This document shows positions 24,590 to 31,906 of a stretch of DNA of 38,089 bases, one piece after another. How positions within the stretch are numbered: position 1 is the first letter of the stretch; each line of letters begins with the position of its first letter. Below the pieces are notes generated by a model. The model was not told the origin of the DNA. It saw nothing but the letters and a program-made list of their open reading frames with translations, and searched no databases. Origin of the DNA: Bacteroidia bacterium (GTDB taxonomy: Bacteria; Bacteroidota; Bacteroidia; SpSt-205); contig JANZYW010000014.1 in the NCBI GenBank assembly GCA_026413325.1, positions 1 through 38,089 of the forward strand. The letters are read 5' to 3'. A program made the translations under genes and the position numbers.

Positions 24590-24597
24590 TATTTTTG
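24590..24597 (+). promoter_or_regulatory. -7 element TATTTTTG of the PorE-like gene
   Basis: A perfect octamer, 20 nt before the ATG at 24618, giving a short leader that contains CCTCCTCCTCCT. It lies in the 37-nt gap after kup. Confidence 0.6.
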
Positions 24598-24617
24598 CCT
24601 AACTACCTCCTCCTCCT

Positions 24618-26804
24618 ATGATGAGCAGAGCCTTCTTTTTTCTAAGCATGTTCTTGTACATAGGAGAAGGCTGGGCCCAGCCACGGCTGCGACACTTGGT
24701 CGGCACCTATCTACGCCCCACAGAGGGAGAGGTTCCAACTCCGCCACCGATAAGTTTCCCCCGACTTTCAGCCGAGAAACCCTATCGCAATCCCCGTCTT
24801 CTTCGCGCGCTGGCGCGAGCTGAAGAACAAGAGAACCTTCAGGCCATAGATAGTCTCCTCCGCCTATATGTAACGCAGTTTTCTATTTCAAACTTTCAGG
24901 ATACGGTTTCTCTTCAGCTTTTATGGCGATGGGCTCAGATACGGGAATACTTCGGTGACTCCCTTCTCAGTGCCTACTTGTATGGACTATGCCTACGGAA
25001 CATGCACCATGCCCCGTCAGAAATTCGACTTGCGTATCGTCGCTTACAAGAACGGTGGCGAAGCGAATGGGTCCCCTTAGAATATTACCGAAAAATCGCT
25101 CGACTGCGCCAAAAAATAGACACATTAGCCCCTCCCCGGGGGGTTTTACTTAGCCTCGGTCCTCATATTAACTCTCCCTATCCCGATTATGCTCCCTATA
25201 TGCACCCCTCCGGACAGGTTCTGCTTTTCACTTCTCGAAGGGAACAGATTCTTACCGCATTAGATCCAGACCAACTCCGAAATGAAGACCTCTACTACAG
25301 CCAACGGGATTTTGTACGGGGAGGATTCAAGCCGGCGGAGAAGTTTCGAGATGTCATCAACAGCCCCTATAACGAAGGCTCCGCCTGTCTCAATTCGGAC
25401 GGGACGATTTTGATTTTCGCCCGCTGTGATGCCCCGGATGGCTATGGATCGTGCGACCTGTACATCTCTCGCTATGAAAACGGACGATGGCAAAACCCTA
25501 AGAATCTGGGCCCCCGAGTAAACTCCTCTTTTTGGGATTCTCACCCCTTTCTGGCTGGAGATTCACTGCTGTTTTTCGCTTCCAATCGACCGACAGGCTT
25601 CGGTCAATCTGATCTTTACGTTAGCCGGTTGGGCCCCGATGGGGAATGGCTCCCTCCCGAGAACTTGGGTCCCCTAATCAACACATTGGGAGATGAAGTG
25701 ACCCCCTACTTTTATGAGCCCTACCAAACGCTGTATTTCAGCTCTACTGGGCAGCCTTTTGGATATGGTGGGTATGACATCTATAAGAGTCGCAGGCAGG
25801 ATTTCTTCTGGGAAGAGCCAAGAAATCTCGGCCCCCTGGTCAACACCGATGGAGACGAATACTACTTCTCCATAGACGGAAGAGGGAACAAAATCTACTA
25901 TGCTCGAGCCAGCCGGAAGTCCCTGCGTAACTTCGACTTGTACTCGTTTGAGCTGCCAATGGAGGCCCGACCCGATGCCACTACGAAACTCGCAGGATAC
26001 CTCATCGACTCCCTTTCCGGGCAACCCCTGGTAGGAATCGTGATCGCTGTAGATCTCACCGAAGGAACAGAAATCACTCCAGTTTTCGCAAACAAACAGG
26101 GCTATTTTGAGTTTCAACTCGTACAAAATCGACAGTACCAACTCATGGTGCTGGATACGCATCTTATCCGCATACCTGACACTGTCGCCCTCATAGACGA
26201 CCAGACCTACTCACTCTTTCTCAGCACAGCGGAACTTCAAAGACCCTATGTCCTGGAAAATCTCGAGTTTCCGACGAATAGTGCTGAAATCGGGCCCGAA
26301 GCCTATCCTCGTCTGGACTACATCGCAAGCTTCCTCCTCAAATATCCTTTCGTTACCCTTCGCATCGAGGGTCACACGGACGCCACAGGAGACCCTATGC
26401 ACAATCGCAAACTTTCCCAACAGCGAGCTGAAAATATCCGGAGATACCTGCTGCGCCTGACAGGGTTGCCTCCCGACCAGATACAGGCCAAAGGCTATGG
26501 TTCAGACCGCCCCCTACTCCCAAATACTACCCCAGAAAACCGTGCACGGAACCGCCGGGTAGAGTTTATCCTCGAGATTCCCCCCGAGAAGCTGACACTG
26601 ATGCGGTTAGATTTCCTCTTCGGAGAAGAGTGGGATATCCCTCTACAGGAAGAAGAGACAGAAGACCCAGAAGAGTTTCCTTTAGACCCAGAGTTTCAGA
26701 CTCCCGAACTGGAAGTACCTGATGTAGGGGATGAGTTCGAGGAGCCTGTGAGCCGTGATTTTGATCCCCCCCTCATCGAAGAAGACGAAGAAGAGGACCC
26801 TTGA
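24618..26804 (+). CDS. PorE-like TPR/beta-propeller/OmpA protein
   Basis: A 728-residue exported protein. A signal peptide (residues 1-20, ending GWAQ) is followed by a helical, TPR-like part (about 45-165); WD40/PD40 propeller blades (about 174-450) with repeated SLGPHINS, NLGPRVNS, NLGPLINT and NLGPLVNT; a carboxypeptidase-regulatory-like domain (about 455-545, LAGYLIDSLSGQPLVG); and an OmpA C-terminal peptidoglycan-binding domain (about 550-652, RIEGHTDATGD...RARNRRVEFIL). This domain order matches PorE, the type IX secretion component that ties the machinery to the cell wall. Known PorE is a lipoprotein, whereas this one lacks a lipobox. A roughly 70-residue acidic, Pro-rich tail follows OmpA. 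Other OmpA/PD40 proteins share this layout, so PorE is probable, not proven. Confidence 0.8.
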   Translation: MMSRAFFFLSMFLYIGEGWAQPRLRHLVGTYLRPTEGEVPTPPPISFPRLSAEKPYRNPRLLRALARAEEQENLQAIDSLLRLYVTQFSISNFQDTVSLQLLWRWAQIREYFGDSLLSAYLYGLCLRNMHHAPSEIRLAYRRLQERWRSEWVPLEYYRKIARLRQKIDTLAPPRGVLLSLGPHINSPYPDYAPYMHPSGQVLLFTSRREQILTALDPDQLRNEDLYYSQRDFVRGGFKPAEKFRDVINSPYNEGSACLNSDGTILIFARCDAPDGYGSCDLYISRYENGRWQNPKNLGPRVNSSFWDSHPFLAGDSLLFFASNRPTGFGQSDLYVSRLGPDGEWLPPENLGPLINTLGDEVTPYFYEPYQTLYFSSTGQPFGYGGYDIYKSRRQDFFWEEPRNLGPLVNTDGDEYYFSIDGRGNKIYYARASRKSLRNFDLYSFELPMEARPDATTKLAGYLIDSLSGQPLVGIVIAVDLTEGTEITPVFANKQGYFEFQLVQNRQYQLMVLDTHLIRIPDTVALIDDQTYSLFLSTAELQRPYVLENLEFPTNSAEIGPEAYPRLDYIASFLLKYPFVTLRIEGHTDATGDPMHNRKLSQQRAENIRRYLLRLTGLPPDQIQAKGYGSDRPLLPNTTPENRARNRRVEFILEIPPEKLTLMRLDFLFGEEWDIPLQEEETEDPEEFPLDPEFQTPELEVPDVGDEFEEPVSRDFDPPLIEEDEEEDP

Positions 26805-26813
26805 CCTTCTTCC

Positions 26814-28277
26814 CTAAGCCAATACGCTGTAGGACCGTTGGTAGGCTGTAATCTGCCCTATCGCCTTCGCCAAACGAGTCATAAGCCCTTCCACATGGGG
26901 GACGTATTCCTCCTCTGGGAGAGGGAGAGCTTTTTCTATGTCCTGAAGAAGGGTGCTATCCACTCCCTCCACATCCCATAGCGTTCGCACTCGCTCCAGC
27001 AAGTTATATCGACGCAGTACTTCCCATCCATCTAAAAGGTGGCGATGTCGGGTACCTTCCCAGATATCTGTGACCAAAAGCTCACGAACGAACCGTTCTG
27101 GAGGAAACTCCGTAAGAATACCCAAGCCTCCCCACACTTCTACACACCACTGGGCAGCTTGAAGCGCCACTTTTGCGGTCCAGAACTTAGCTAAGTGCGT
27201 GAGAAGGCGGAATACGGCATATCGCTCAGAATAAGGGGGAGTCTCAAGCCATACTGTCTCCAGCCACTGCTCCGTAAGCCATGCGAGGGCACCCGCCCAT
27301 CGTAGCCGCTCATAGTGAAGGGCGGCTTCATGGCGGAAAAGTGGCTGTTCTGCTAAAGCACGCCCAAATAGCCGCCTCTGCTGAGCAAATCGAAAAGCCT
27401 GGGCTACGGCATGGAGCCCGTGCGCCACTACACCCACTGCATTCGCCACTCGAGAAAAATTCAACACCTCTAAGATGTAATAAATACCGTAACGCTCTTC
27501 CCCGATGAGATAGGCTTCCGCTGCACGCAATTCCACCTCTCCTGTTGGGACACTGCGAGTACCTATCTTATCCTTGAGACGACGAATCAGGTAGTTTCGC
27601 CCCTTTCCAACGAGCCGCTCTCTGGGTACTACAAATAGAGCTAAACCCTTCACCCCACCAGGAGCCCCTTCTGGCCGAGCCGCAACCACTGCTAAGTCCG
27701 CCCCCACATTGCTGGCAAAGTATTTCTCTCCCTCCAAATGCCACAGCTCCCCTTCTCGCCGATAAGCCGCAGTGCGAACATGACTACCCAAATCTGACCC
27801 TCCCCCGATCTCGGTCATCCACGTGGCTCCCTGCCCAAAAGGGGGCTCAGAACGGGCCAGGATACCTAAAAATTCCTCTCGTCTCGCACCCTGGAAATAC
27901 TTATATAAAGGCACCCATGTTGATAGGCTGACTGTATATGGACAGTACAAACCAGTATCATAGTAGCTGGTAACAAAACCTAACATATAGCTCAGGCGGA
28001 AATCATGCCGCGCAGCCACCTCCGATATGACCCCAGCGCTGTAACCAGCTCCCAACAAATAGGCATACGCAGGGGGGTACCCTATCTCATCGATCCGCTC
28101 CCCCCATTCATTAAACTGCTTCAGAGATGGAGTGCCTTGCCTGTCGACCGAAAGAGAGAGAGAGAATCCTTCTGTTTCCCACCAAGCCTGATAGGCCAGA
28201 AGCCGCTCAGAGGGGAGAAGCCCCAGCTCCTCGGCTAAGAAAGCAACAGGCCCTCCCAGAAGCACATCTTCTCGCAT
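26814..28277 (-). CDS. Acyl-CoA dehydrogenase family protein (AidB-like)
   Basis: A flavoprotein of 487 residues in the acyl-CoA dehydrogenase superfamily. TWMTEIGGGSDLGSH matches the FAD/substrate loop (usual MTExxxGSD), LWHLEGEKYFASNVGADLAVV and IKDKIGTRSVPTG-like segments follow, and the C-terminal VTDIWEGTRH holds the position of the catalytic Glu. The MTEIGGGSDLG and WEGT forms and the extra C-terminal region resemble AidB-type members. The ORF track starts at 28388, but those first codons lie inside a terminator hairpin; the ATG at 28277 follows TATCTTTC by 4 nt and is the better start. Beta-oxidation or alkylation-related roles are both possible. It ends 9 bp from the convergent PorE-like gene. 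Confidence 0.88.
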   Translation of the reverse strand: MREDVLLGGPVAFLAEELGLLPSERLLAYQAWWETEGFSLSLSVDRQGTPSLKQFNEWGERIDEIGYPPAYAYLLGAGYSAGVISEVAARHDFRLSYMLGFVTSYYDTGLYCPYTVSLSTWVPLYKYFQGARREEFLGILARSEPPFGQGATWMTEIGGGSDLGSHVRTAAYRREGELWHLEGEKYFASNVGADLAVVAARPEGAPGGVKGLALFVVPRERLVGKGRNYLIRRLKDKIGTRSVPTGEVELRAAEAYLIGEERYGIYYILEVLNFSRVANAVGVVAHGLHAVAQAFRFAQQRRLFGRALAEQPLFRHEAALHYERLRWAGALAWLTEQWLETVWLETPPYSERYAVFRLLTHLAKFWTAKVALQAAQWCVEVWGGLGILTEFPPERFVRELLVTDIWEGTRHRHLLDGWEVLRRYNLLERVRTLWDVEGVDSTLLQDIEKALPLPEEEYVPHVEGLMTRLAKAIGQITAYQRSYSVLA

Positions 28278-28281
28278 CGCC

Positions 28282-28289
28282 GAAAGATA
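28282..28289 (-). promoter_or_regulatory. -7 element TATCTTTC of the acyl-CoA dehydrogenase gene
   Basis: TATCTTTC-GGCG-ATG on the minus strand: 7 of 8 positions match and the 4-nt spacer is kept. It supports the start at 28277. Confidence 0.6.
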
Positions 28290-28354
28290 CGAAGCAAATG
28301 CTTCCAAAACGACACTGAAAGCCTCTTTTTTTCGGTTTGCTTCTTTATCCTCTC

Positions 28355-28388
28355 CATTAAAATCATGGGGAGGCTTCAGCCTCCCCAT
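28355..28388 (-). terminator. Hairpin terminator after the DUF4397 gene
   Basis: A perfect 10-bp stem with a 4-nt loop, ATGGGGAGGC-TGAA-GCCTCCCCAT (28365-28388, minus-strand reading), is followed by GATTTTAATGG. It begins 25 bp after the DUF4397 gene stop. The T tract is short, but the stem is strong. The ORF-track start of the next gene falls on its first base, which is coincidental. Confidence 0.75.
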
Positions 28389-28412
28389 AAGATGCCCTTA
28401 CAAACAAGAACG

Positions 28413-30179
28413 TCAGTAGCGGACGAGCCGCAGCGTCTTCCCTCCCACTTGAAGCAGGTAGACCCCTGAGGGCAACTGGCTTCCTTCGATGACATAGAAC
28501 CAGGTCCCTTGCCCTGGTACAAACCAGCTACCCTTCTCTAAAACTTGCCCGGTGACAGTGGATAGAACATAATCCAACTGCCCTCTATCAGCAGCTCCGA
28601 TACACACCCTCCAGCTGCCATTAAGAGTAGGATTCTCTTCCACTTGGATGAAAAGTGCCTGCGCAGGAAGCGCAATACCCGTGGAGGTGCTCAAAGGCTG
28701 AACTTCTCCATTCGGATAAACGATATACAATCCGAAGGCAGGGCCATTTTGATTGGCAGAGGGATTGAGAAAACCACTTGCGAAGATTACCGTCCCCTCT
28801 CCGCTGCGGGACTGGGCTGAAGAAAGGGGAAAGGTAGCCACTGGAGTGGACTGGCCAGCAGGTCGCACCTCCACTTGGGCGGCCGTGCCCGCAGGGAGGG
28901 TTACCATCCCTCCGAAATCTTTGTATTGTAAATTAGTAGCGAGAGGTGTGCTACCCGCATATAGATCTACCGCAGGTGCATCTGTTACCCCGTGGAAAGG
29001 CCGAAACTTGAAGCTACCAGAAGGCGCCCATCCCTCCACGGAAGCCCCCGTAAGGCCGAAAGTGGTTGGGATACCGTTAGGATTGGAAGCGAACGAGGCA
29101 GGATTAGAGACACCTTGCGCAAACAGGATATAGTTTGAGCCAGCAGGGGGAATCGCCAGAGGGACGGTGGCTAAAGTCTGAGAAGGCTGATTGCGAGGAG
29201 TAAAAAGGAGACTGATAGAAGCCCCCGTGGGAGCATTAGCAAACATGGTGGATGTAGCTTGGCGAAAATCCAACCGGGCGAGAAGATTGGCAGGAGTGAT
29301 TGAGCCTGCATACACATCTACTTGAGCTAAGGCTGGATCAGCTGCGTTATGTACAATCTGGAGTCGACGTACCTCATCCGCGGGGAGGGGAAGCACATTT
29401 CCACTCGAGAGGGCGACAAATAACCCAAAGGCCTTATTCGGATCGAGAGTATTCGCATAACCAGAAGCAAATACCACCCCTGTCTGCCCTATCAGTCCGA
29501 GCAAAGCAGGATCCGGAACATAGAATCCCACAGGTAAAATATCGTTCGGATTAGCGATGGAAGTGTCTAAGACGACAAAATTCTCAGAGCTCAAGCCAAG
29601 GTAAGAGGGGAAATACGCGTACTGCGCAAGTGTGAGGTCAGGCTGATACGCAGAAGCGGTAGCAGGTCGGTCGTATGCCAAATAAGCCCCAACCGTGCCG
29701 ACATCGGGCGAGCCATGAAAAAGGAGAAACTCAAACTGCGAGGAGTTTTGAGCAACTGCTCGGGCGGCATTGTAGTAGTATATATCGACATTCACCTGGA
29801 GACTGACAAAGTCAATCGTGCCTGCGATGACGGCGATATTGTAACTATTAGGGGCAAGAGCAGGTATAGGATAAGTAGTTATAATCTGTGCGGGACCTGT
29901 GGAGTTACCTGGTGCGATGCCCGCTAGGATGGATGTAGAATTGGCTGGCAGCTGTACATAGGGGGTGGCTTGCCTGAACTTAAAGTTAGAAGTGGCGGGA
30001 GGCAAAGTCCAGGTAGCCCCTCCATCTGTAGAGAGGTAGATATCAATACTATCTAACACAACTGGAGTACTAACTCCCACTACATCTGCTACATTGTGGA
30101 TGAGCTGGACATACGCATTCTGCGCCCAGGTTGCTGTAACCCATAAGGTTACAATCGCTATAATACGTAGGATACGCAT
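28413..30179 (-). CDS. DUF4397 repeat protein with type IX sorting domain
   Basis: A 588-residue secreted protein. The signal peptide ends near ATWAQ-NAY. Four related modules follow, each opening with an HN/HG-(A/S/V)-x-D motif: VQLIHNVADVVG, FLLFHGSPDVGTVGAYL, LQIVHNAADPALAQVDVYAG and FRPFHGVTDAPAVDLYAG; these are DUF4397 units. The C-terminal 70-75 residues (ending SGVYLLQVGGKTLRLVRY) have the strand pattern and the G-x-Y-x-L ... K-x-x-x-L form of a type A sorting domain, so it is probably exported by the type IX system and attached to or released from the surface. Ligand unknown. No exact promoter octamer lies close to the ATG; a 7-of-8 match (TTCCTTTG) is about 58 nt upstream. Confidence 0.82.
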   Translation of the reverse strand: MRILRIIAIVTLWVTATWAQNAYVQLIHNVADVVGVSTPVVLDSIDIYLSTDGGATWTLPPATSNFKFRQATPYVQLPANSTSILAGIAPGNSTGPAQIITTYPIPALAPNSYNIAVIAGTIDFVSLQVNVDIYYYNAARAVAQNSSQFEFLLFHGSPDVGTVGAYLAYDRPATASAYQPDLTLAQYAYFPSYLGLSSENFVVLDTSIANPNDILPVGFYVPDPALLGLIGQTGVVFASGYANTLDPNKAFGLFVALSSGNVLPLPADEVRRLQIVHNAADPALAQVDVYAGSITPANLLARLDFRQATSTMFANAPTGASISLLFTPRNQPSQTLATVPLAIPPAGSNYILFAQGVSNPASFASNPNGIPTTFGLTGASVEGWAPSGSFKFRPFHGVTDAPAVDLYAGSTPLATNLQYKDFGGMVTLPAGTAAQVEVRPAGQSTPVATFPLSSAQSRSGEGTVIFASGFLNPSANQNGPAFGLYIVYPNGEVQPLSTSTGIALPAQALFIQVEENPTLNGSWRVCIGAADRGQLDYVLSTVTGQVLEKGSWFVPGQGTWFYVIEGSQLPSGVYLLQVGGKTLRLVRY

Positions 30180-30295
30180 ACTAATGGTCGAAACAAAAAA
30201 AGAGAGCCGAAGGGATTCCCCCTCATCTTAGGTAGCCAAAGGAAATTTTATGTAAAAGGATACCTAATATCCTCTATAAGACAGGTTAGAGTCTG

Positions 30296-30303
30296 TTACT
30301 TTG
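30296..30303 (+). promoter_or_regulatory. -7 element TTACTTTG of pyrD
   Basis: TTACTTTG-ATGGC-ATG: 7 of 8 positions match TAnnTTTG, with a 5-nt spacer to the ATG at 30309. It can also be read as TAC-TTTG with one base fewer between TA and TTTG. Confidence 0.5.
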
Positions 30304-30308
30304 ATGGC

Positions 30309-31298
30309 ATGTGGCATTGGCTGAGACCCTTTTTATTTGCTCTGCCGGCAGAGACAGCTCATCGTGTAACTTTCAAAGTCGCTCACTTACTGGATAAGAT
30401 AGGCATGTGGCACCGCCTCCCTCCGAAAGTAGCCCCCGTACACCTTTGGGGGCTTGAGTTTGCCCATCCAGTAGGTCTGGCAGCCGGTATGGACAAAAAT
30501 GCCGAACTGCTACGATTGTGGTCTCATCTGGGATTTGCATTCGTAGAAGTAGGAACGGTCACGCCCCGGCCACAAGAGGGAAATCCACGGCCACGCCTCT
30601 TTCGTATCCCGCAAGATCGGGCCCTTTTGAACAGGATGGGGTTCAACAACGAAGGAGCCGTATGCATCGCTCGACGGTTAGAGAAAAGGCCTCCGGGCCT
30701 GATCGTAGGAATAAACATCGGAAAAAATAGAGACACCCCCTTAGAAAAAGCGCATAAAGACTACAGGGCAGCTTTCGAAATACTGAAGGAACACGGGGAC
30801 TTTTTCGTAATAAATGTAAGCTCACCTAATACCCCCGGTCTGAGAGAACTTCAAAGTAAAAGCCACCTTATCCCGATCATCGAAAGCGTGCAAGCACACA
30901 ACTCGGAGAAAAAACCTCTCTTACTCAAGCTCTCCCCAGACCTGGATGATACAACCATCCAAGAGATCGGCCTTATCAGCCAGACGACAGGGATAGCAGG
31001 ATTCGTAGCTGGCAATACGACTACACAAGTTAGCTACCCCCAAATGGGACCAGGGGGAGTAAGCGGAAAACCCCTCTATCTCCTGCGAAAGAAACTGGTA
31101 GTCACTCTCCGACCCTTTGGCTTACCCATCATAGGAGTCGGTGGGATATTTAGCCCAAACGAGGCTCTTGAAGTTCTCGAAGAGGAAAAATGCTCCCTAA
31201 TCGAGCTTTATACAGGCCTTGTGTATGAGGGGCCTTCTTTGGTGAAGAACACAATAAGCGCTATCAAAGAGAAGAGAACCCACCTGCGTACCCCGTAG
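30309..31298 (+). CDS. pyrD: Dihydroorotate dehydrogenase, quinone-dependent (class 2)
   Basis: It oxidises dihydroorotate to orotate in pyrimidine synthesis and passes electrons to quinone, at the inner membrane. It has 329 residues. The amphipathic N-terminal helices (MWHWLRPFLFALPAETAHRVTF), typical of class 2 and absent from class 1, are present, then GLAAGMDKNAE, FVEVGTVTPRPQEGNPRPRLFR, the catalytic Ser in INVSSPNTPGLR, KLSPDLDD and GVGGIFS, and ELYTGLVYEGP. Its last codons and TAG stop overlap the 3' end of the tRNA-Glu gene on the other strand by 10 bp, an antisense overlap with a stable RNA gene. Confidence 0.96.
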   Translation: MWHWLRPFLFALPAETAHRVTFKVAHLLDKIGMWHRLPPKVAPVHLWGLEFAHPVGLAAGMDKNAELLRLWSHLGFAFVEVGTVTPRPQEGNPRPRLFRIPQDRALLNRMGFNNEGAVCIARRLEKRPPGLIVGINIGKNRDTPLEKAHKDYRAAFEILKEHGDFFVINVSSPNTPGLRELQSKSHLIPIIESVQAHNSEKKPLLLKLSPDLDDTTIQEIGLISQTTGIAGFVAGNTTTQVSYPQMGPGGVSGKPLYLLRKKLVVTLRPFGLPIIGVGGIFSPNEALEVLEEEKCSLIELYTGLVYEGPSLVKNTISAIKEKRTHLRTP

Positions 31299-31363
31299 GG
31301 GATTCGAACCCCTGTTTCCTCCTTGAAAGAGAGGTGTCCTGGACCGGGCTAGACGAACGGGGC
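31289..31363 (-). tRNA. tRNA-Glu (anticodon TTC)
   Basis: On the minus strand GCCCCGT-TC opens the acceptor stem, the anticodon arm is CCTCT-CTTTCAA-GGAGG (anticodon TTC), and the T arm is AGGGG-TTCGAAT-CCCCT followed by ACGGGGT and discriminator A. The length is 75 nt without CCA, with a D loop two bases longer than in E. coli. CCA is not encoded (the next bases are CGC). The terminal acceptor pair is G1-U72, not G1-C72. The 3' end overlaps the pyrD stop on the opposite strand. Confidence 0.93.
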
Positions 31364-31376
31364 GACTGAGCGGGGG

Positions 31377-31384
31377 CAAAGGTA
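31377..31384 (-). promoter_or_regulatory. -7 element TACCTTTG of tRNA-Glu
   Basis: A perfect TAnnTTTG match on the minus strand, 13 nt before the mature tRNA 5' end, leaving a short precursor leader. Confidence 0.7.
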
Positions 31385-31408
31385 AACTTTTTCTGCCAAA
31401 TAAACGGA

Positions 31409-31669
31409 CTACTTTTTCTTGACGGGGGGTTTTTTGGCTGGTGCTTTCGCTCCACTCTTCGCTCCACCTTTCCCAGCTGCCCCTTTACTCCCTTCAGCGG
31501 AACGCTGAGCGGAGATTTCTTTTCGAACTTCGTGCGCCCAATTCTTTAGCGCCAGGAGACCCTTCCGAGCTCGGGTACCAGCTGCCTTGTTTCCGTCGTC
31601 GTAAAACTTGCGAAGGTCCACCAGGACCTCTCCAACGAGCTTTTCAAGCTCTTCATACCGCTTAGCCAT
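31409..31669 (-). CDS. Histone H1-like basic DNA-binding protein
   Basis: An 86-residue small basic protein. The N-terminal part (MAKRYEELEKLVGEVLVDLRKFYDDGNKAAGTRARKGLLALKNWA) is helical and resembles the Bacteroidota histone H1 / Hc1-like family, which I recall as having the same KFYxxGNxAAGTRxRKG core. The last 35 residues are Lys/Ala/Gly/Pro-rich (GAKSGAKAPAKKPPVKKK), like the tail of eukaryotic linker histones. It should bind and compact chromosomal DNA. The ORF track starts at 31768; the inner ATG at 31669 gives the family start. TACCTTTG lies 24 nt upstream, so this mRNA has a true leader, unlike most genes here. Confidence 0.85.
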   Translation of the reverse strand: MAKRYEELEKLVGEVLVDLRKFYDDGNKAAGTRARKGLLALKNWAHEVRKEISAQRSAEGSKGAAGKGGAKSGAKAPAKKPPVKKK

Positions 31670-31693
31670 AGTCTTATAGTTTTGTGGTTTCCT

Positions 31694-31701
31694 CAAAGGT
31701 A
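31694..31701 (-). promoter_or_regulatory. -7 element TACCTTTG of the histone-like gene
   Basis: A perfect octamer on the minus strand, 24 nt before the ATG at 31669, giving a leader of about 20 nt. It supports the inner start over 31768, since the ORF-track start lies upstream of this promoter. Confidence 0.7.
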
Positions 31702-31768
31702 AAGTTTTTTTGAACTCATGAAGAGCCTCTCGCAAGCCTTTTATTCCACGATTTGTCCACAGATACAC

Positions 31769-31847
31769 GCATAGGAAAGGGTAACCCTAAGTAGAAAGTA
31801 TCCTATGCCCAGTTTCGCTTATACAGAATAAGACTCTATCCTATGCC
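31769..31847. repeat. Three copies of TCCTATGC between divergent genes
   Basis: GCATAGGA (31769-31776) is the reverse complement of TCCTATGC at 31801-31808, and the 11-bp word TATCCTATGCC occurs at both 31799-31809 and 31837-31847. The set lies between the divergent histone-like and thioredoxin promoters and could be an operator. Confidence 0.45.
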
Positions 31848-31894
31848 GAGCAGACCCTCTCCACAACGTTTTTTCTCCCCCCAACCAAACCTCC

Positions 31895-31902
31895 TATCTT
31901 TG
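31895..31902 (+). promoter_or_regulatory. -7 element TATCTTTG of the thioredoxin gene
   Basis: TATCTTTG-TCCC-ATG: a perfect octamer with a 4-nt spacer to the ATG at 31907. Confidence 0.78.
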
Positions 31903-31906
31903 TCCC

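Noticed and set aside
30135-30151. Inverted repeat GTAACC-CATAA-GGTTAC
   Set aside because: It lies inside the signal-peptide coding region of the DUF4397 gene; six-base arms are common by chance.
31751-31765. DnaA-box-like TTGTCCACA, possible origin of replication
   Set aside because: Only one near match, no cluster and no dnaA, dnaN or AT-rich unwinding region, so an origin is not supported.
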